Shown piece by piece: positions 41,194 through 49,470 of a stretch of 64,000 nucleotides of DNA. The stretch is from Burkholderiales bacterium. GTDB lineage: Bacteria > Pseudomonadota > Gammaproteobacteria > Burkholderiales > Burkholderiaceae_C. The notes below the pieces were generated by a model. The model searched no databases and was not told the DNA's origin. It was given only the letters and a program-made list of their open reading frames with translations. The stretch's first letter is position 1. Each line of letters begins with the position of its first letter. The position numbers and the translations under genes were made by a program. The stretch spans positions 40,286 to 104,285 of the forward strand of contig JACPUE010000021.1 in assembly GCA_016192425.1 (NCBI GenBank), given 5' to 3'.

Positions 41194-42630
41194 CTACACC
41201 GGCCACTCCACCCCTACCCTTAACCCCGGCGCCGCCTGCCCTGGGTGCGCCTCCTCCAGCCGCAAGCTCCCGCCGTGGCGCTGGGCGATGGCGTGGGCGA
41301 TGGCCAGGCCCAGGCCGGTGCCGTGGGGGGCTTGGGGTGCGGCGGGGTCGGCCACGCGCAAGAAGCGCTGCCCCACGCGGGCGCGGTCGGTGGCGGGGAT
41401 GCCGGGGCCGGTGTCGGCCACGCGCAGCACGGCCTGGCCGTTCAGCACACCGGCCTGCACGGTGACCTGGCCGCCTGCGGGCGTGTGCTGCAGGGCGTTG
41501 TGCAGCAGGTTGGCCAGGGCTTCTTCCAGCAGGGCTGCGTGGCCTTGGGGCTGGGCCGGTGCATCCGTCGGCGGTTCGGTGGGTGTGTCGCCCAGCGGTT
41601 CCAGCCCCAGGTCTATGCCTTGCTGGCGCGCCAGGGGCCACAGGCGCCGCGTCACGCGTTCGGCCAGGGCCAGCAGGTCCAGCGGTTCCACTTGCAGCTC
41701 CAGTGCGTCGGCGCGGGCCAGGGCGAGCATTTGGTTGGTCTGGCGGATGGCGTCGTCCACCTGGGCCTTGATGGCCTGCAGCGCGGCTTCGCGCTGGGCG
41801 GGGTCGGTTTCGCGCAGGGCATAGCTGGTTTGCGTGGCCAGGGTGGTGAGCGGGGTGCGCAGCTGGTGCGATGCGTCGTCGATGAAGGCGCGCTGCTGCT
41901 GCAGAACCTGGCGCGTGCGCTGCATGTGCAGGTTGATGGCGTCCACCAGGGGGCGCACGTCCTTGGGCACCTGGTCGGGGTTGATGGGGGTGAGGTCGTC
42001 GTTGTGGCGCTGGGCCACGTCGGCGCGCAGGCGTTGCAGCGGGCGCAGGCCGGTGTGCACGGCCAGCACGACCAGGGCCAGGGCGCTGGCGAGCAGCAGG
42101 GCGTCGCGCGCCACGGTTTCCCACACCAGGCGGCGGGTGAAGTCCTGGCGGCTGTCCAGGGTTTCGGCCACCTGGATGACGACGCGGTCAGACAGCGAGC
42201 CCTGCGACAGCGGGCGTTCCAGGCGGCGCGCGTAGGAGCCCACGCGCACGGGGGTGCCGAAGTAGTCGGCGTCATGGAACTGGGGCTGGCCGTCCACCAG
42301 GGGAAGGGGCGCTTCGGGCAGTTCGGCGTTGCCGATGTCCACCAGGCCGTCGCCGCTGGCCACGCGGTAGAACACCTGGCCGTTGGCGGTGAGCTCGAAG
42401 AATTCGAGCATGCGGTAGGGCAGCTCCACGGCCAGGCCGCCGCTGGCGGTGGAGATGTTGGCGTCCATGGCCTTGATGGCACCCAAGAGCGAGCGGTCGA
42501 AGGCGGCGTTGGCGGCGGCCAGGGCGTTGCGCCAGCTCACGGTGAGCTCCAGCCCCATCACCGCCAGCAGACCCGGCAGCAGCACCACCAGCAGGGTGCG
42601 GCGCAGGCTCCAGTGGGCCCAGCGCTTCAT
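41194..42630 (-). CDS. Sensor histidine kinase (TctE/QseC-like)
   Basis: A 478-aa membrane kinase. TM1 is at about 12-32 and TM2 at about 178-198, enclosing a periplasmic sensor region. HAMP follows, then the dimerisation domain with the phospho-His in FIDDASHQLRTPLTTLATQT. The ATP domain has NLLHNALQHTP (N box), ADTGPGIP (G1) and GTGLGLAIAHAIA (G2). It phosphorylates the response regulator encoded just upstream, whose gene overlaps it by 4 nt. Similarity to TctE suggests control of carboxylate uptake, but the tctCBA genes of this window are 9 kb away. Confidence 0.92.
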   Translation of the reverse strand: MKRWAHWSLRRTLLVVLLPGLLAVMGLELTVSWRNALAAANAAFDRSLLGAIKAMDANISTASGGLAVELPYRMLEFFELTANGQVFYRVASGDGLVDIGNAELPEAPLPLVDGQPQFHDADYFGTPVRVGSYARRLERPLSQGSLSDRVVIQVAETLDSRQDFTRRLVWETVARDALLLASALALVVLAVHTGLRPLQRLRADVAQRHNDDLTPINPDQVPKDVRPLVDAINLHMQRTRQVLQQQRAFIDDASHQLRTPLTTLATQTSYALRETDPAQREAALQAIKAQVDDAIRQTNQMLALARADALELQVEPLDLLALAERVTRRLWPLARQQGIDLGLEPLGDTPTEPPTDAPAQPQGHAALLEEALANLLHNALQHTPAGGQVTVQAGVLNGQAVLRVADTGPGIPATDRARVGQRFLRVADPAAPQAPHGTGLGLAIAHAIAQRHGGSLRLEEAHPGQAAPGLRVGVEWPV

Positions 42631-43313
42631 GGCGTGCCCGGTGTGGCGCTGTCGGGTTCGAGCACGTAGCCCAGGCCGCGCAGGGTGCTGATGCGCACGC
42701 CGCTGCCTTCCAGGCGCTTGCGCAGGCGGTGCACCAGCACTTCCACGGCTTCGGGCTGCACGTCGGCCTCGTCGGCAAACACGCGCTCCATGAGGTCGCG
42801 CTTGGACAGGGGTTCGCCGCTGTGCTGCACCAGAGCGCGCAAGAGCGCGTGTTCGCGCGGGGTGAGTTTGAGCGGCTGGTGGCGCAGCAGCAGTTGCTGG
42901 CCCACGGGGTCGTACACCAGGGCGCCGCAGGCAAAGCGCGGGTGTTCGCCGCCGCGCGCGCGGCGCACCAGGGCCAGCAGCCGGGCCTCCAGCTCGGCCA
43001 GCTCGAAAGGTTTGGCCAGGAAGTCGTCGGCCCCGGCCTTGAGGGTGTGCACGCGCTCCATGAGCGAGTCGCGCGCGGTGAGGATCAGCACCGGCAGGCC
43101 GTGCCCGGCGTCGCGCAGGCCGTCGAGCACGTCGTGCCCGTCGCGCCCGGGCAGGCCCAGGTCGAGGATGAGCGCGTCGTAGCGCGAGGCCTTGAGGCTG
43201 GGCGCCACCAGCCGCCCGTCGTTGACCCAGTCCACCTGGAAGTCCGACTGGCGCAGCGCCTGCACCAGCCAGTTGGCCAGGGCGGGTTCGTCTTCGGCGA
43301 GGAGGATACGCAT
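42627..43313 (-). CDS. OmpR-family response regulator (TctD/QseB-like)
   Basis: A 228-aa regulator. The receiver domain has Asp8/Glu7-type acids in LLAEDEPAL, phospho-Asp51 in LILDLGLPGRDG, Thr79 and Lys101 (AKPF). The C-terminal winged helix (about 130-220) has LTPREHALLRALVQHSGEPLS and VEVLVHRLRKRLE, with the GLGYVLE end. It forms an operon with the histidine kinase (ATGA overlap). No target can be inferred from context. The leader upstream is a repeat-rich region. Confidence 0.93.
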   Translation of the reverse strand: MRILLAEDEPALANWLVQALRQSDFQVDWVNDGRLVAPSLKASRYDALILDLGLPGRDGHDVLDGLRDAGHGLPVLILTARDSLMERVHTLKAGADDFLAKPFELAELEARLLALVRRARGGEHPRFACGALVYDPVGQQLLLRHQPLKLTPREHALLRALVQHSGEPLSKRDLMERVFADEADVQPEAVEVLVHRLRKRLEGSGVRISTLRGLGYVLEPDSATPGTP

Positions 43314-43349
43314 GTTTTGCTATTCGACTTGTGGCGTTTGCGGCGCCGG

Positions 43350-43480
43350 AAACCGGCGCGGCATAGGCCAGCAGCCACCGTGCAAGGGCCGCCCCGCCGC
43401 ACTGGTGGCGTCCCCCACCCCGCAGCGCGCAGCGCTGCGAGAGAGGGGGGAAGGCGCCAAAGGCGACTCAGGGGGGTGTC
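43350..43480 (-). repeat. CACCCCCCTG composite repeat, copy near M20 gene
   Basis: On the minus strand it reads ACACCCCCCTGAGTCGCC, then TTCCCCCC, a GCGCAGC hairpin, GGGGGACGCC, GCGGCCCTTGCA and finally GCGCCGGTTTC. It starts 6 nt after the M20 stop and ends about 36 nt before the response regulator start. The same blocks in the same order occur at 44966-45140. Confidence 0.65.
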
Positions 43481-43485
43481 CCATT

Positions 43486-44946
43486 TCAAGGCAGGCTGGC
43501 AATGACCTGCGCCACGGCGGCGGTGAGCTTCTTGGCGTAAGGCACATGCAGAAACTCGTTGGGGCCGTGGGCGTTGCTCTTGGGGCCGAGCACGCCGCAG
43601 ACCATCATCTGCGCCTGCGGGAAGCCTTGGCTCAGCATGCCCATGAGCGGAATGGTGCCGCCCTGGCCGATGAAGCCGCAGGGTGCGCCGAAATAGGCTT
43701 GAGAAGCGGTGTCCAGCGCCTGGGCGAACCAGGGCGCGGTCTCGGGCGCGTTCCAGCCGTTGGCGCCGCTGGCGCTCTCCCAGGTCACCTTGGCCTGGTA
43801 GGGGGCGTTGTCTTCGAGCAGTGCCTTCATCTCCTGCACGCATTGCGCTGCGTCCACCAGCGGCGGCAGGCGCAGGCTGAGCTTGAAGGCGGTGTAGGGG
43901 CGCAGCACGTTGCCTGCGTCCTGCAGGGCGGGCAGGCCCTCGGCGCCGGTCACGCTGAGCGTGGGTTCCCAGGTGCGCTTGAGCAGGGCCTGCACCGGGT
44001 CCGTGGTGGTGGGCAGGGCGACGATGGTGGAGCCGCCGCAGTCGTGGTGTGCCCAGGGGAAGCGCCGGTACAGCTCTTCGCCCAGGATGGCCGCCGTGGC
44101 GCGCGCCTGCGCCAGGCGTTCGGCGGGCACCTCGCAGTGGAAGCTGGCGGGCAGCAGGCGCCCGGTGGCGCTGTCTTCGAGCCGGTCGAGCACCTGGCGC
44201 ATGATGCGGAAACTGGACGGCACCAGGCCCGAGGCGTCGCCCGAGTGGATGCCCTCGGTGAGGATCTCCACCTTCAGCGTGCCGCTGGCCATGCCGCGCA
44301 GGCTGGTGGTGAGCCAGAGCTGGTCGTAGTTGCCCGCGCCGGAATCGAGGCACACCACCAGGGCCACCGCGCCCAGGCGGGTTTTCAGCGCGTCAATGTA
44401 GGGCAGCAGGTCGCGCGAGCCGCTTTCCTCGCTGGTCTCGATGAGCCCCACGATGCGCGGGTGCGGCACGCCCTGGCGCTGCAGCTCCTGCACGGCGGCG
44501 ATGCTGGCGTATACGGCATAGCCGTCGTCGGCGCCGCCCCGGCCGTAGAGCTTGCCGTCCTCCATCTTGGGCGTCCAGGGGCCGAGGTCGGCGCGCCAGC
44601 CGGAAAATTCGGGCTGCTTGTCCAGGTGGCCGTACATCAGCACCGTTTGCGGGCTGGCCGGGCGCGTGGCGGCGATCTCGAAGAACAGCACTGGCGTGCG
44701 GCCCGGCAGGCGCACCACCTCGGCGGTGAGCCCGGCCACCTGCTGGGCCAGCACCCAGTCGGCGGCGTTGCGCACCACGGTATCGAGCAGGCCCGCGCCC
44801 TCCCAGCCGGGCTCGAACATCGGTGACTTGGCCGGGATGCGGATGTAATCGCTGAGCTGGGGCACGATGCTGGCGTCCCAGACGCCGCTGATGCGGTCCA
44901 GCGCGGCGGCGCTGTCCAGGGCTTGGGGGGGGAGGGGTGCATTCAT
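43486..44946 (-). CDS. M20 family metallopeptidase
   Basis: A 486-aa zinc hydrolase of the M20/M25/M40 group. The metal ligands are in MYGHLDKQPE (His), GGADDGYAV (bridging Asp), ETSEESGS (catalytic and ligand Glu), VVCLDSGAGNYD and HGPNEFLHV near the end. The dimerisation domain is inserted after residue about 215. The family acts on dipeptides, N-acyl amino acids or similar. No signal peptide, so cytoplasmic. It is transcribed alone; both flanks carry copies of the CACCCCCCTG repeat. Confidence 0.93.
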   Translation of the reverse strand: MNAPLPPQALDSAAALDRISGVWDASIVPQLSDYIRIPAKSPMFEPGWEGAGLLDTVVRNAADWVLAQQVAGLTAEVVRLPGRTPVLFFEIAATRPASPQTVLMYGHLDKQPEFSGWRADLGPWTPKMEDGKLYGRGGADDGYAVYASIAAVQELQRQGVPHPRIVGLIETSEESGSRDLLPYIDALKTRLGAVALVVCLDSGAGNYDQLWLTTSLRGMASGTLKVEILTEGIHSGDASGLVPSSFRIMRQVLDRLEDSATGRLLPASFHCEVPAERLAQARATAAILGEELYRRFPWAHHDCGGSTIVALPTTTDPVQALLKRTWEPTLSVTGAEGLPALQDAGNVLRPYTAFKLSLRLPPLVDAAQCVQEMKALLEDNAPYQAKVTWESASGANGWNAPETAPWFAQALDTASQAYFGAPCGFIGQGGTIPLMGMLSQGFPQAQMMVCGVLGPKSNAHGPNEFLHVPYAKKLTAAVAQVIASLP

Positions 44947-44965
44947 GGCGGTGGCTTCACATCAG

Positions 44966-45140
44966 TTATCCATTGCGCGAACACGCCACCCGCGATGCAT
45001 GAAACCGGCGCGCCCCAAGCGAGGGCTCCCGCGCAAGGGCCGCCAGTATTCCCACGTGCGGGCGCTGGGAGCGTCCCCCTGCCCGCATTGCGCAGCAATG
45101 CGAGAGCGGGGGGAAGGCGCGAAGCGCCACAGGGGGGTGT
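44966..45140 (-). repeat. CACCCCCCTG composite repeat, full-length copy
   Basis: About 175 nt. On the minus strand it runs from ACACCCCCCTGTGGCGC through a GCGCTTCGCGC hairpin, TTCCCCCCGCTCTCGCA, GGGGGACGCTCCC and GCGGCCCTTGCGCGG, to GCGCCGGTTTCATGC, GCGGGTGGCG and TTCGCGCAATGGATAA. It exactly fills the gap between the GGDEF gene stop and the M20 start. Confidence 0.7.
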
Positions 45141-45141
45141 T

Positions 45142-46353
45142 TCATCTCAGCGAGGCCGGAAAGGTGGCGTGGGTGGAGGTCAGTGTCCCTCCGCGGGCCA
45201 TGCTGCCCAGCGTGGCGGTGGTGTGCACGCGGTTGCCGCCGTACTGGCGCGCCTGCTCCAGGGCCTGGTCGGCGGCGTGGATGAGCTGGTCCCAGCTGTC
45301 GCCCGGCTCCAGCCGCCCGCCAAATACGCCCACGCTCAGCGTCAGCGCGGGTGCGCCGCTGGGCAGCGGGGGCAGTTCGCGTGCGGCGTTGCACAGTTGT
45401 TCGGCCAGCCGCGCGGCGCCTTGGGCGGTGGTGTCGGGCAGCACCAGCAGCAGCTCGCAGGCACCGTAGCGGCCCACGATGTCCTGTGAGCGGATGCGGT
45501 TCTGCACCAGTTCCACCATGGAGCACAGCAGGGATTCGCCGTCCGGGCGGGCGCTGCTGGAGTCTTCGCCCAGCAGGTCGGGCTCCAGCATCAGCACCGC
45601 CAGGGGCAGGCGGGTGCGGATGGCGCGGGCCACGTCGCGGTCCAGGGCGGCAATGATGGAGCGGCGGTTGGCAATGCCGGTGGTCTCGTCCAGCGCGGCC
45701 AGCACCTGGCTGCGCCTGCGGCCCTGGTGGCTGTGCAGCAGCACAAACCCCACCGTGGCCACCAGCCACGCGGCCAGCGCAAACAGCACGCCAGGGATCA
45801 GCACCATGGGGTCGGCCAGCAGCGACTGCGGGTCGGGCAGCCCCGACAGCCCGGCCACGGCCAGCGCGCTGTGGGTGGCCATCAGGCCGCCCAGGCCTGC
45901 CGCCACCAGCGCGGTGCCGCGCTCGGGCAGGGTGAAGCGGCGCTCCAGCAGGCTCCACAGCACCCAGGCGCATTGGCCGGCCAGCACGGCCCCGGCAAGT
46001 GCGGCTGCCAGTCCCAGGTCGGCATGCCAGGGCAGCAGCACCAGGCCCAGCAGCAGCGGTGGCGGCACCACGGCGCCCCAGGGCAGGGGCTGCTCCTGCT
46101 GGCGTGCCATGGCAGCCAGGACACCGGCCAGGGCGCCTGAGGCCAGCACCGCGCCGCCCACGGTAACCCACAGCGCAGGCCACTGCGCGCGCCAACCCAG
46201 CAGGCCGCAGGCCAGCGCCTGCAAGGCCAGGGCCAGCGCCCAGGTGCGCAGCCCGTCGCGGCGGCCGCCCCAGGCAGCCACGGTCAACCCCACCGCCAGC
46301 GTGAGGGTGACCACGGCAGATGCCAGCATCAGAACGGACCAGACTGTAACCAT
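45142..46353 (-). CDS. GGDEF-type membrane protein with degenerate active-site motif
   Basis: A 403-aa protein with about seven N-terminal helices (1-210) and a GGDEF-like domain (about 235-390; DETTGIANRRSIIAALDRDV). The active-site loop reads RYGACELLLVLP, so the signature is GACEL instead of GGDEF. Loss of the second Gly and the Asp should abolish diguanylate cyclase activity. It may bind GTP or c-di-GMP or act in signalling by dimerisation only. Single gene between repeats. Start ATG 46353 is the only one in front of the first helix. Confidence 0.88.
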   Translation of the reverse strand: MVTVWSVLMLASAVVTLTLAVGLTVAAWGGRRDGLRTWALALALQALACGLLGWRAQWPALWVTVGGAVLASGALAGVLAAMARQQEQPLPWGAVVPPPLLLGLVLLPWHADLGLAAALAGAVLAGQCAWVLWSLLERRFTLPERGTALVAAGLGGLMATHSALAVAGLSGLPDPQSLLADPMVLIPGVLFALAAWLVATVGFVLLHSHQGRRRSQVLAALDETTGIANRRSIIAALDRDVARAIRTRLPLAVLMLEPDLLGEDSSSARPDGESLLCSMVELVQNRIRSQDIVGRYGACELLLVLPDTTAQGAARLAEQLCNAARELPPLPSGAPALTLSVGVFGGRLEPGDSWDQLIHAADQALEQARQYGGNRVHTTATLGSMARGGTLTSTHATFPASLR

Positions 46354-46414
46354 GACCCCCCGATTGTTTCACCGGCAGGGAATGTGTTGCCAGGTGCAAA
46401 TGAAAAAAACAGTT

Positions 46415-46467
46415 CAGCGCTGCGAGAGCGGGGGGGAAGGCGCCGAAGGCGGCTCAGGGGAGTGTTT
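46415..46467 (-). repeat. CACCCCCCTG composite repeat, left-end fragment
   Basis: On the minus strand GAAACACTCCCCTGAGCCGC, a CCTTCGGCGCC hairpin, TTCCCCCCCGCTCTCGCAGCGCTGAA. It provides the last codons and the TGA of the MCP gene, so the insertion probably replaced or extended that gene's original end. Confidence 0.6.
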
Positions 46468-48394
46468 CACTCTTCAGCTTGAACACCTGCACGGCGGTGG
46501 TCAGGCGCTGCGCCTGTTCGCGCAGGCTTTGTGCGGCAGCGGCCGATTGTTCGACCAGGGCGGCGTTCTGCTGGGTCATCTGGTCGAGCTGGTTGACGGC
46601 GGTGTTCACCTGGCCGATGCCGTCGGACTGCTCGGCCGCCGCGGCCGAGATTTCGCCCACGATGTCGCCCACCCGGTGCACGGAGGCCACGATCTCGCCC
46701 ATGGTGGCACCGGCGTTCTGCACCAGGTGGGTGCCGCTGTCCACGCGCTCGACCGAGGCCTGGATCAGCCGCTTGATCTCGCGCGCGGCTTCGGCCGAGC
46801 GGCCCGCCAGGCTGCGCACTTCGCTGGCCACCACGGCAAAGCCGCGGCCCTGTTCGCCCGCGCGGGCGGCTTCCACCGCCGCGTTGAGCGCCAGGATGTT
46901 GGTCTGGAAGGCAATGCCGTCGATCACGCCGATGATGTCGCCGATCTTGCGCGAGCTTTGCTGGATGTCGCCCATGGTGGACACCACCTCGCCCACCACC
47001 TGGCCGCCGCGCGTGGCTACTTCGGCGGCGGCGCCCGACATCTGGTGCGCCTGGCGCGCGGCGTCGGCGGACTGGCGCACGGTGGCGGTCAGCTCCTCCA
47101 TGCTTTGCGCGGTTTCGGCCAGGTTGCTGGCGGCGTGCTCGGTGCGGGTCGAGAGGTCCTGGTTGCCCGCAGCAATTTCGGCGCTGGCGGTGGTGATGCC
47201 GTCCACCGCCTGGCGCACCTGCTGCAGCATCTGCACGTAGCGCTGGCGCATGGCCTCCACCTCGTGCACCAGGGCGCCGATTTCGTCGTGCTTGGCCGAC
47301 TGGAAGGACTGCGTCAGGTCGCCCTGGCCCACCAGCGTGATGGCGTGGGTGAGCTGGCGCAGCGGGTCGCTCACCCCGCGCCGCAGCACCACGAACAGGC
47401 CTACGCCCAGCAGGCCCAGCGCCAGCGCCATCAGGCCCCACACGGCGTAGTTGACCTTGCGCTGGCTGGCCATGGCCTCGGCGTCGGGCACCTCGGCCAC
47501 CACCCACCAGCCTTCGGCGCGGGTCTTGCGCAGCAGTGCCCAGGGGTCGGCCCCCTTGCCAGCCAGCACGGGCGTGGCTTCGCGCACAAAACCCTCGGGG
47601 TCTGACGCCAGCGCCTCGAAGAAGGTGCGCGATTGTGGGGCGGCCTGCAGCACCTTCTGGCCGCGTGCTGTGGGATGGGCCACGAAAACGGCCTCTTCCA
47701 GCGTGCTGCGCGGGTCGATCACGTAGGCTCCGCCGTTCTCGAAAAACTTTGTCTGCGCTACCTGCTTCTCGAACATGCCTTCAAACACGCTGATGTCATT
47801 GCCGATGAACAGCAGGGCAATCACCTTGCCCGCAGAGTCCTTGCAGGGCAGGTAGTAGCCCATGTAGGGCTTGCCTCCCACCACCATGCGGCCGACATGG
47901 GCCTCGCCCTTGCGCGCCTTTTCGAGTGCGGGACCGGCCTCCAGCGGTGTGCCGAACAGGCGCTTGCCCTCGGCATCCTTGATCGAGGTGGTGACGCGCA
48001 CGAAGTCGTTGCCCTTGCGCGCAAACACCTCCGCGATGCCGCCCGTCTCGGCCGCGAACTTGTCCACCGAGCCGGTGTCTTCGTTGACCAGGGCACCGTA
48101 GCTGCGCAGTTCGCCTGTGCCCTCGTCCAGCTGCATGGTGGCCTCGAAATAGCGCTGGAAGCCCTTCATCGTGAGCTGCACCAGTTCACGGTTGGTGGCG
48201 TCGGCCGCGTCGAGCGACTGGGCCACGCTCTGCACCGTGTCGCCTACGCTGCGCACCACCTGCTCCCGGGTGCTGCGGCTGGTCAGGGTGGAAATGGCCA
48301 GGCCCACGAGCAGCAGCACCAGCGCCACCAGTGCGATGGCCAGCAAGGTGATGCGGCGCGCGACCGAGCGGTTGTCAGCAGAGGGGTTCCGCAT
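46454..48394 (-). CDS. Methyl-accepting chemotaxis protein with periplasmic Cache domain
   Basis: A 646-aa receptor. TM1 is at about 16-37, and a periplasmic region of about 285 residues has the pattern of a Cache_3-Cache_2 sensor ([51 protein letters not shown]). TM2 is at about 318-340, then a HAMP domain and the signalling domain with [19 protein letters not shown]. No NWETF-type tail is seen. ATG 48394 is 6 nt after AAGGAG, so it is preferred to the ATG at 48400 and the longer frame. Small organic acids are common ligands of this domain type. Confidence 0.93.
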   Translation of the reverse strand: MRNPSADNRSVARRITLLAIALVALVLLLVGLAISTLTSRSTREQVVRSVGDTVQSVAQSLDAADATNRELVQLTMKGFQRYFEATMQLDEGTGELRSYGALVNEDTGSVDKFAAETGGIAEVFARKGNDFVRVTTSIKDAEGKRLFGTPLEAGPALEKARKGEAHVGRMVVGGKPYMGYYLPCKDSAGKVIALLFIGNDISVFEGMFEKQVAQTKFFENGGAYVIDPRSTLEEAVFVAHPTARGQKVLQAAPQSRTFFEALASDPEGFVREATPVLAGKGADPWALLRKTRAEGWWVVAEVPDAEAMASQRKVNYAVWGLMALALGLLGVGLFVVLRRGVSDPLRQLTHAITLVGQGDLTQSFQSAKHDEIGALVHEVEAMRQRYVQMLQQVRQAVDGITTASAEIAAGNQDLSTRTEHAASNLAETAQSMEELTATVRQSADAARQAHQMSGAAAEVATRGGQVVGEVVSTMGDIQQSSRKIGDIIGVIDGIAFQTNILALNAAVEAARAGEQGRGFAVVASEVRSLAGRSAEAAREIKRLIQASVERVDSGTHLVQNAGATMGEIVASVHRVGDIVGEISAAAAEQSDGIGQVNTAVNQLDQMTQQNAALVEQSAAAAQSLREQAQRLTTAVQVFKLKSETLP

Positions 48395-48404
48395 GGTCAT
48401 CTCC

Positions 48405-48444
48405 TTGACGTAACAAAATGCAGCGTAAATTGACGTAACGTCAA
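48405..48444. promoter_or_regulatory. TTGACGTAAC repeats upstream of the Cache MCP
   Basis: TTGACGTAACGTCAA (48430-48444) is a perfect inverted repeat around one A. TTGACGTAAC occurs again at 48405-48414, just before the MCP gene's ribosome site. Three TGACGT half-sites therefore lie within 40 nt in front of this gene, in both orientations, and look like binding sites of a dimeric regulator. Confidence 0.5.
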
Positions 48445-48534
48445 TAATGTACGAGAACCCATCGCTCCGGAGCAAGCGCACATTCCCGGATACCGCTGCG
48501 TCAGCTGCCTCCCGGTGCGGCAGTCGCCTGCCGT

Positions 48535-49347
48535 TTACTGCGCTGATGGCATGCGCCAGCCCAGCCCGGCCGAGGTGCCTGCGCGCGGGCGGTATTCGCA
48601 GCCGATCCAGCCGCGGTAGCCCAGTGCGTCGATCTGCGCGAACAGGTAGGGGTAGTGCACTTCGCCTTGGTCGGGCTCATGGCGCTCGGGTACGCCTGCG
48701 ATCTGCACATGGGCCACGCGGCCCGTGGGCAGGTAGCGGCGCAGCTTGGTGGCCAGGTCGCCTTCGACGATCTGGCAGTGGTACAGGTCCATCTGCACCT
48801 TGAGGTGGGGCGAGCCCACGGTGTCGAGCACGGCGTGCGCGTCGTCCTGGCGCTGCAGCAGGTAGCCGGGCATGTCGCGCGGGTTGATGGGCTCGATCAG
48901 CACCTCGCGCCCGCAGGCACCGGCCTGCGCGGCGGCCCAGCGCAGGTTGTCCACGTAGGTCTGGCGGCAGGCGGCGGGGTCGGCGCCCTCGGGGGCGCAG
49001 CCCGCCATCAGGTGGATGCGCGGGCAGTCCAGCTGCTGGGCGTAGTGCAGCGCCTCCAGCACCCCGGCGCGGAATTCGGCCTCGCGCCCCGGCAGGGCGG
49101 CGGTGCCGCGCATGCCCTGGTCCCAGGCCTGCGCCATGGCGCCGCGCGCAAGGCCGCCGGGCGGCGCATTGAACAGCACCTGGCGCAGGCCGTGCGCGCG
49201 CAACTGCGCGGCGAGCAGCGCGGGTTCGTGGCCGTAGGGGAACAGGTATTCCACGCCGCCAAAGCCGTCGCGCGCAGCGGCGCCAAAGCGTTCCAGAAAA
49301 GGCAGCTCGGTGTACATCAGGCTCAGGTTGGCGGCAAACTGGGGCAT
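48535..49347 (-). CDS. hyi: Hydroxypyruvate isomerase family protein
   Basis: A 270-aa TIM-barrel (AP endonuclease 2-like) isomerase. [21 protein letters not shown] is the usual start. Family ligands are in [14 protein letters not shown] (Glu about 145), [11 protein letters not shown] (Asp/His about 178-181), [17 protein letters not shown] and GCEYRP near the end. It interconverts hydroxypyruvate and tartronate semialdehyde; the close relative OtnI uses 2-oxo-tetronates. No glyoxylate carboligase or gcl operon partner is next to it here, so the substrate is uncertain. Start ATG 49347 fits the family; the longer frame overlaps the repeat upstream. Confidence 0.9.
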   Translation of the reverse strand: MPQFAANLSLMYTELPFLERFGAAARDGFGGVEYLFPYGHEPALLAAQLRAHGLRQVLFNAPPGGLARGAMAQAWDQGMRGTAALPGREAEFRAGVLEALHYAQQLDCPRIHLMAGCAPEGADPAACRQTYVDNLRWAAAQAGACGREVLIEPINPRDMPGYLLQRQDDAHAVLDTVGSPHLKVQMDLYHCQIVEGDLATKLRRYLPTGRVAHVQIAGVPERHEPDQGEVHYPYLFAQIDALGYRGWIGCEYRPRAGTSAGLGWRMPSAQ

Positions 49348-49374
49348 GGCGGCAGAAAAGGCTGGGTTTGGGTA

Positions 49375-49432
49375 AAAATGGCATCTGGCGCTTATGGGGT
49401 AAGCGCTGGCAGCTATCAAAAATATAGCACAC
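49375..49432. repeat. Dispersed ATAGCT hairpin repeat, copy 5
   Basis: GCGCTTA (49388-49394) pairs with TAAGCGC (49400-49406), followed by AGCTATCAAAAATATAGC. It lies between hyi and the GGDEF-EAL gene, upstream of the hyi start. Confidence 0.65.
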
Positions 49433-49470
49433 GGTGCAGGTGCGCTGGCCTGCCCTGAGGGAGGGCGCGC

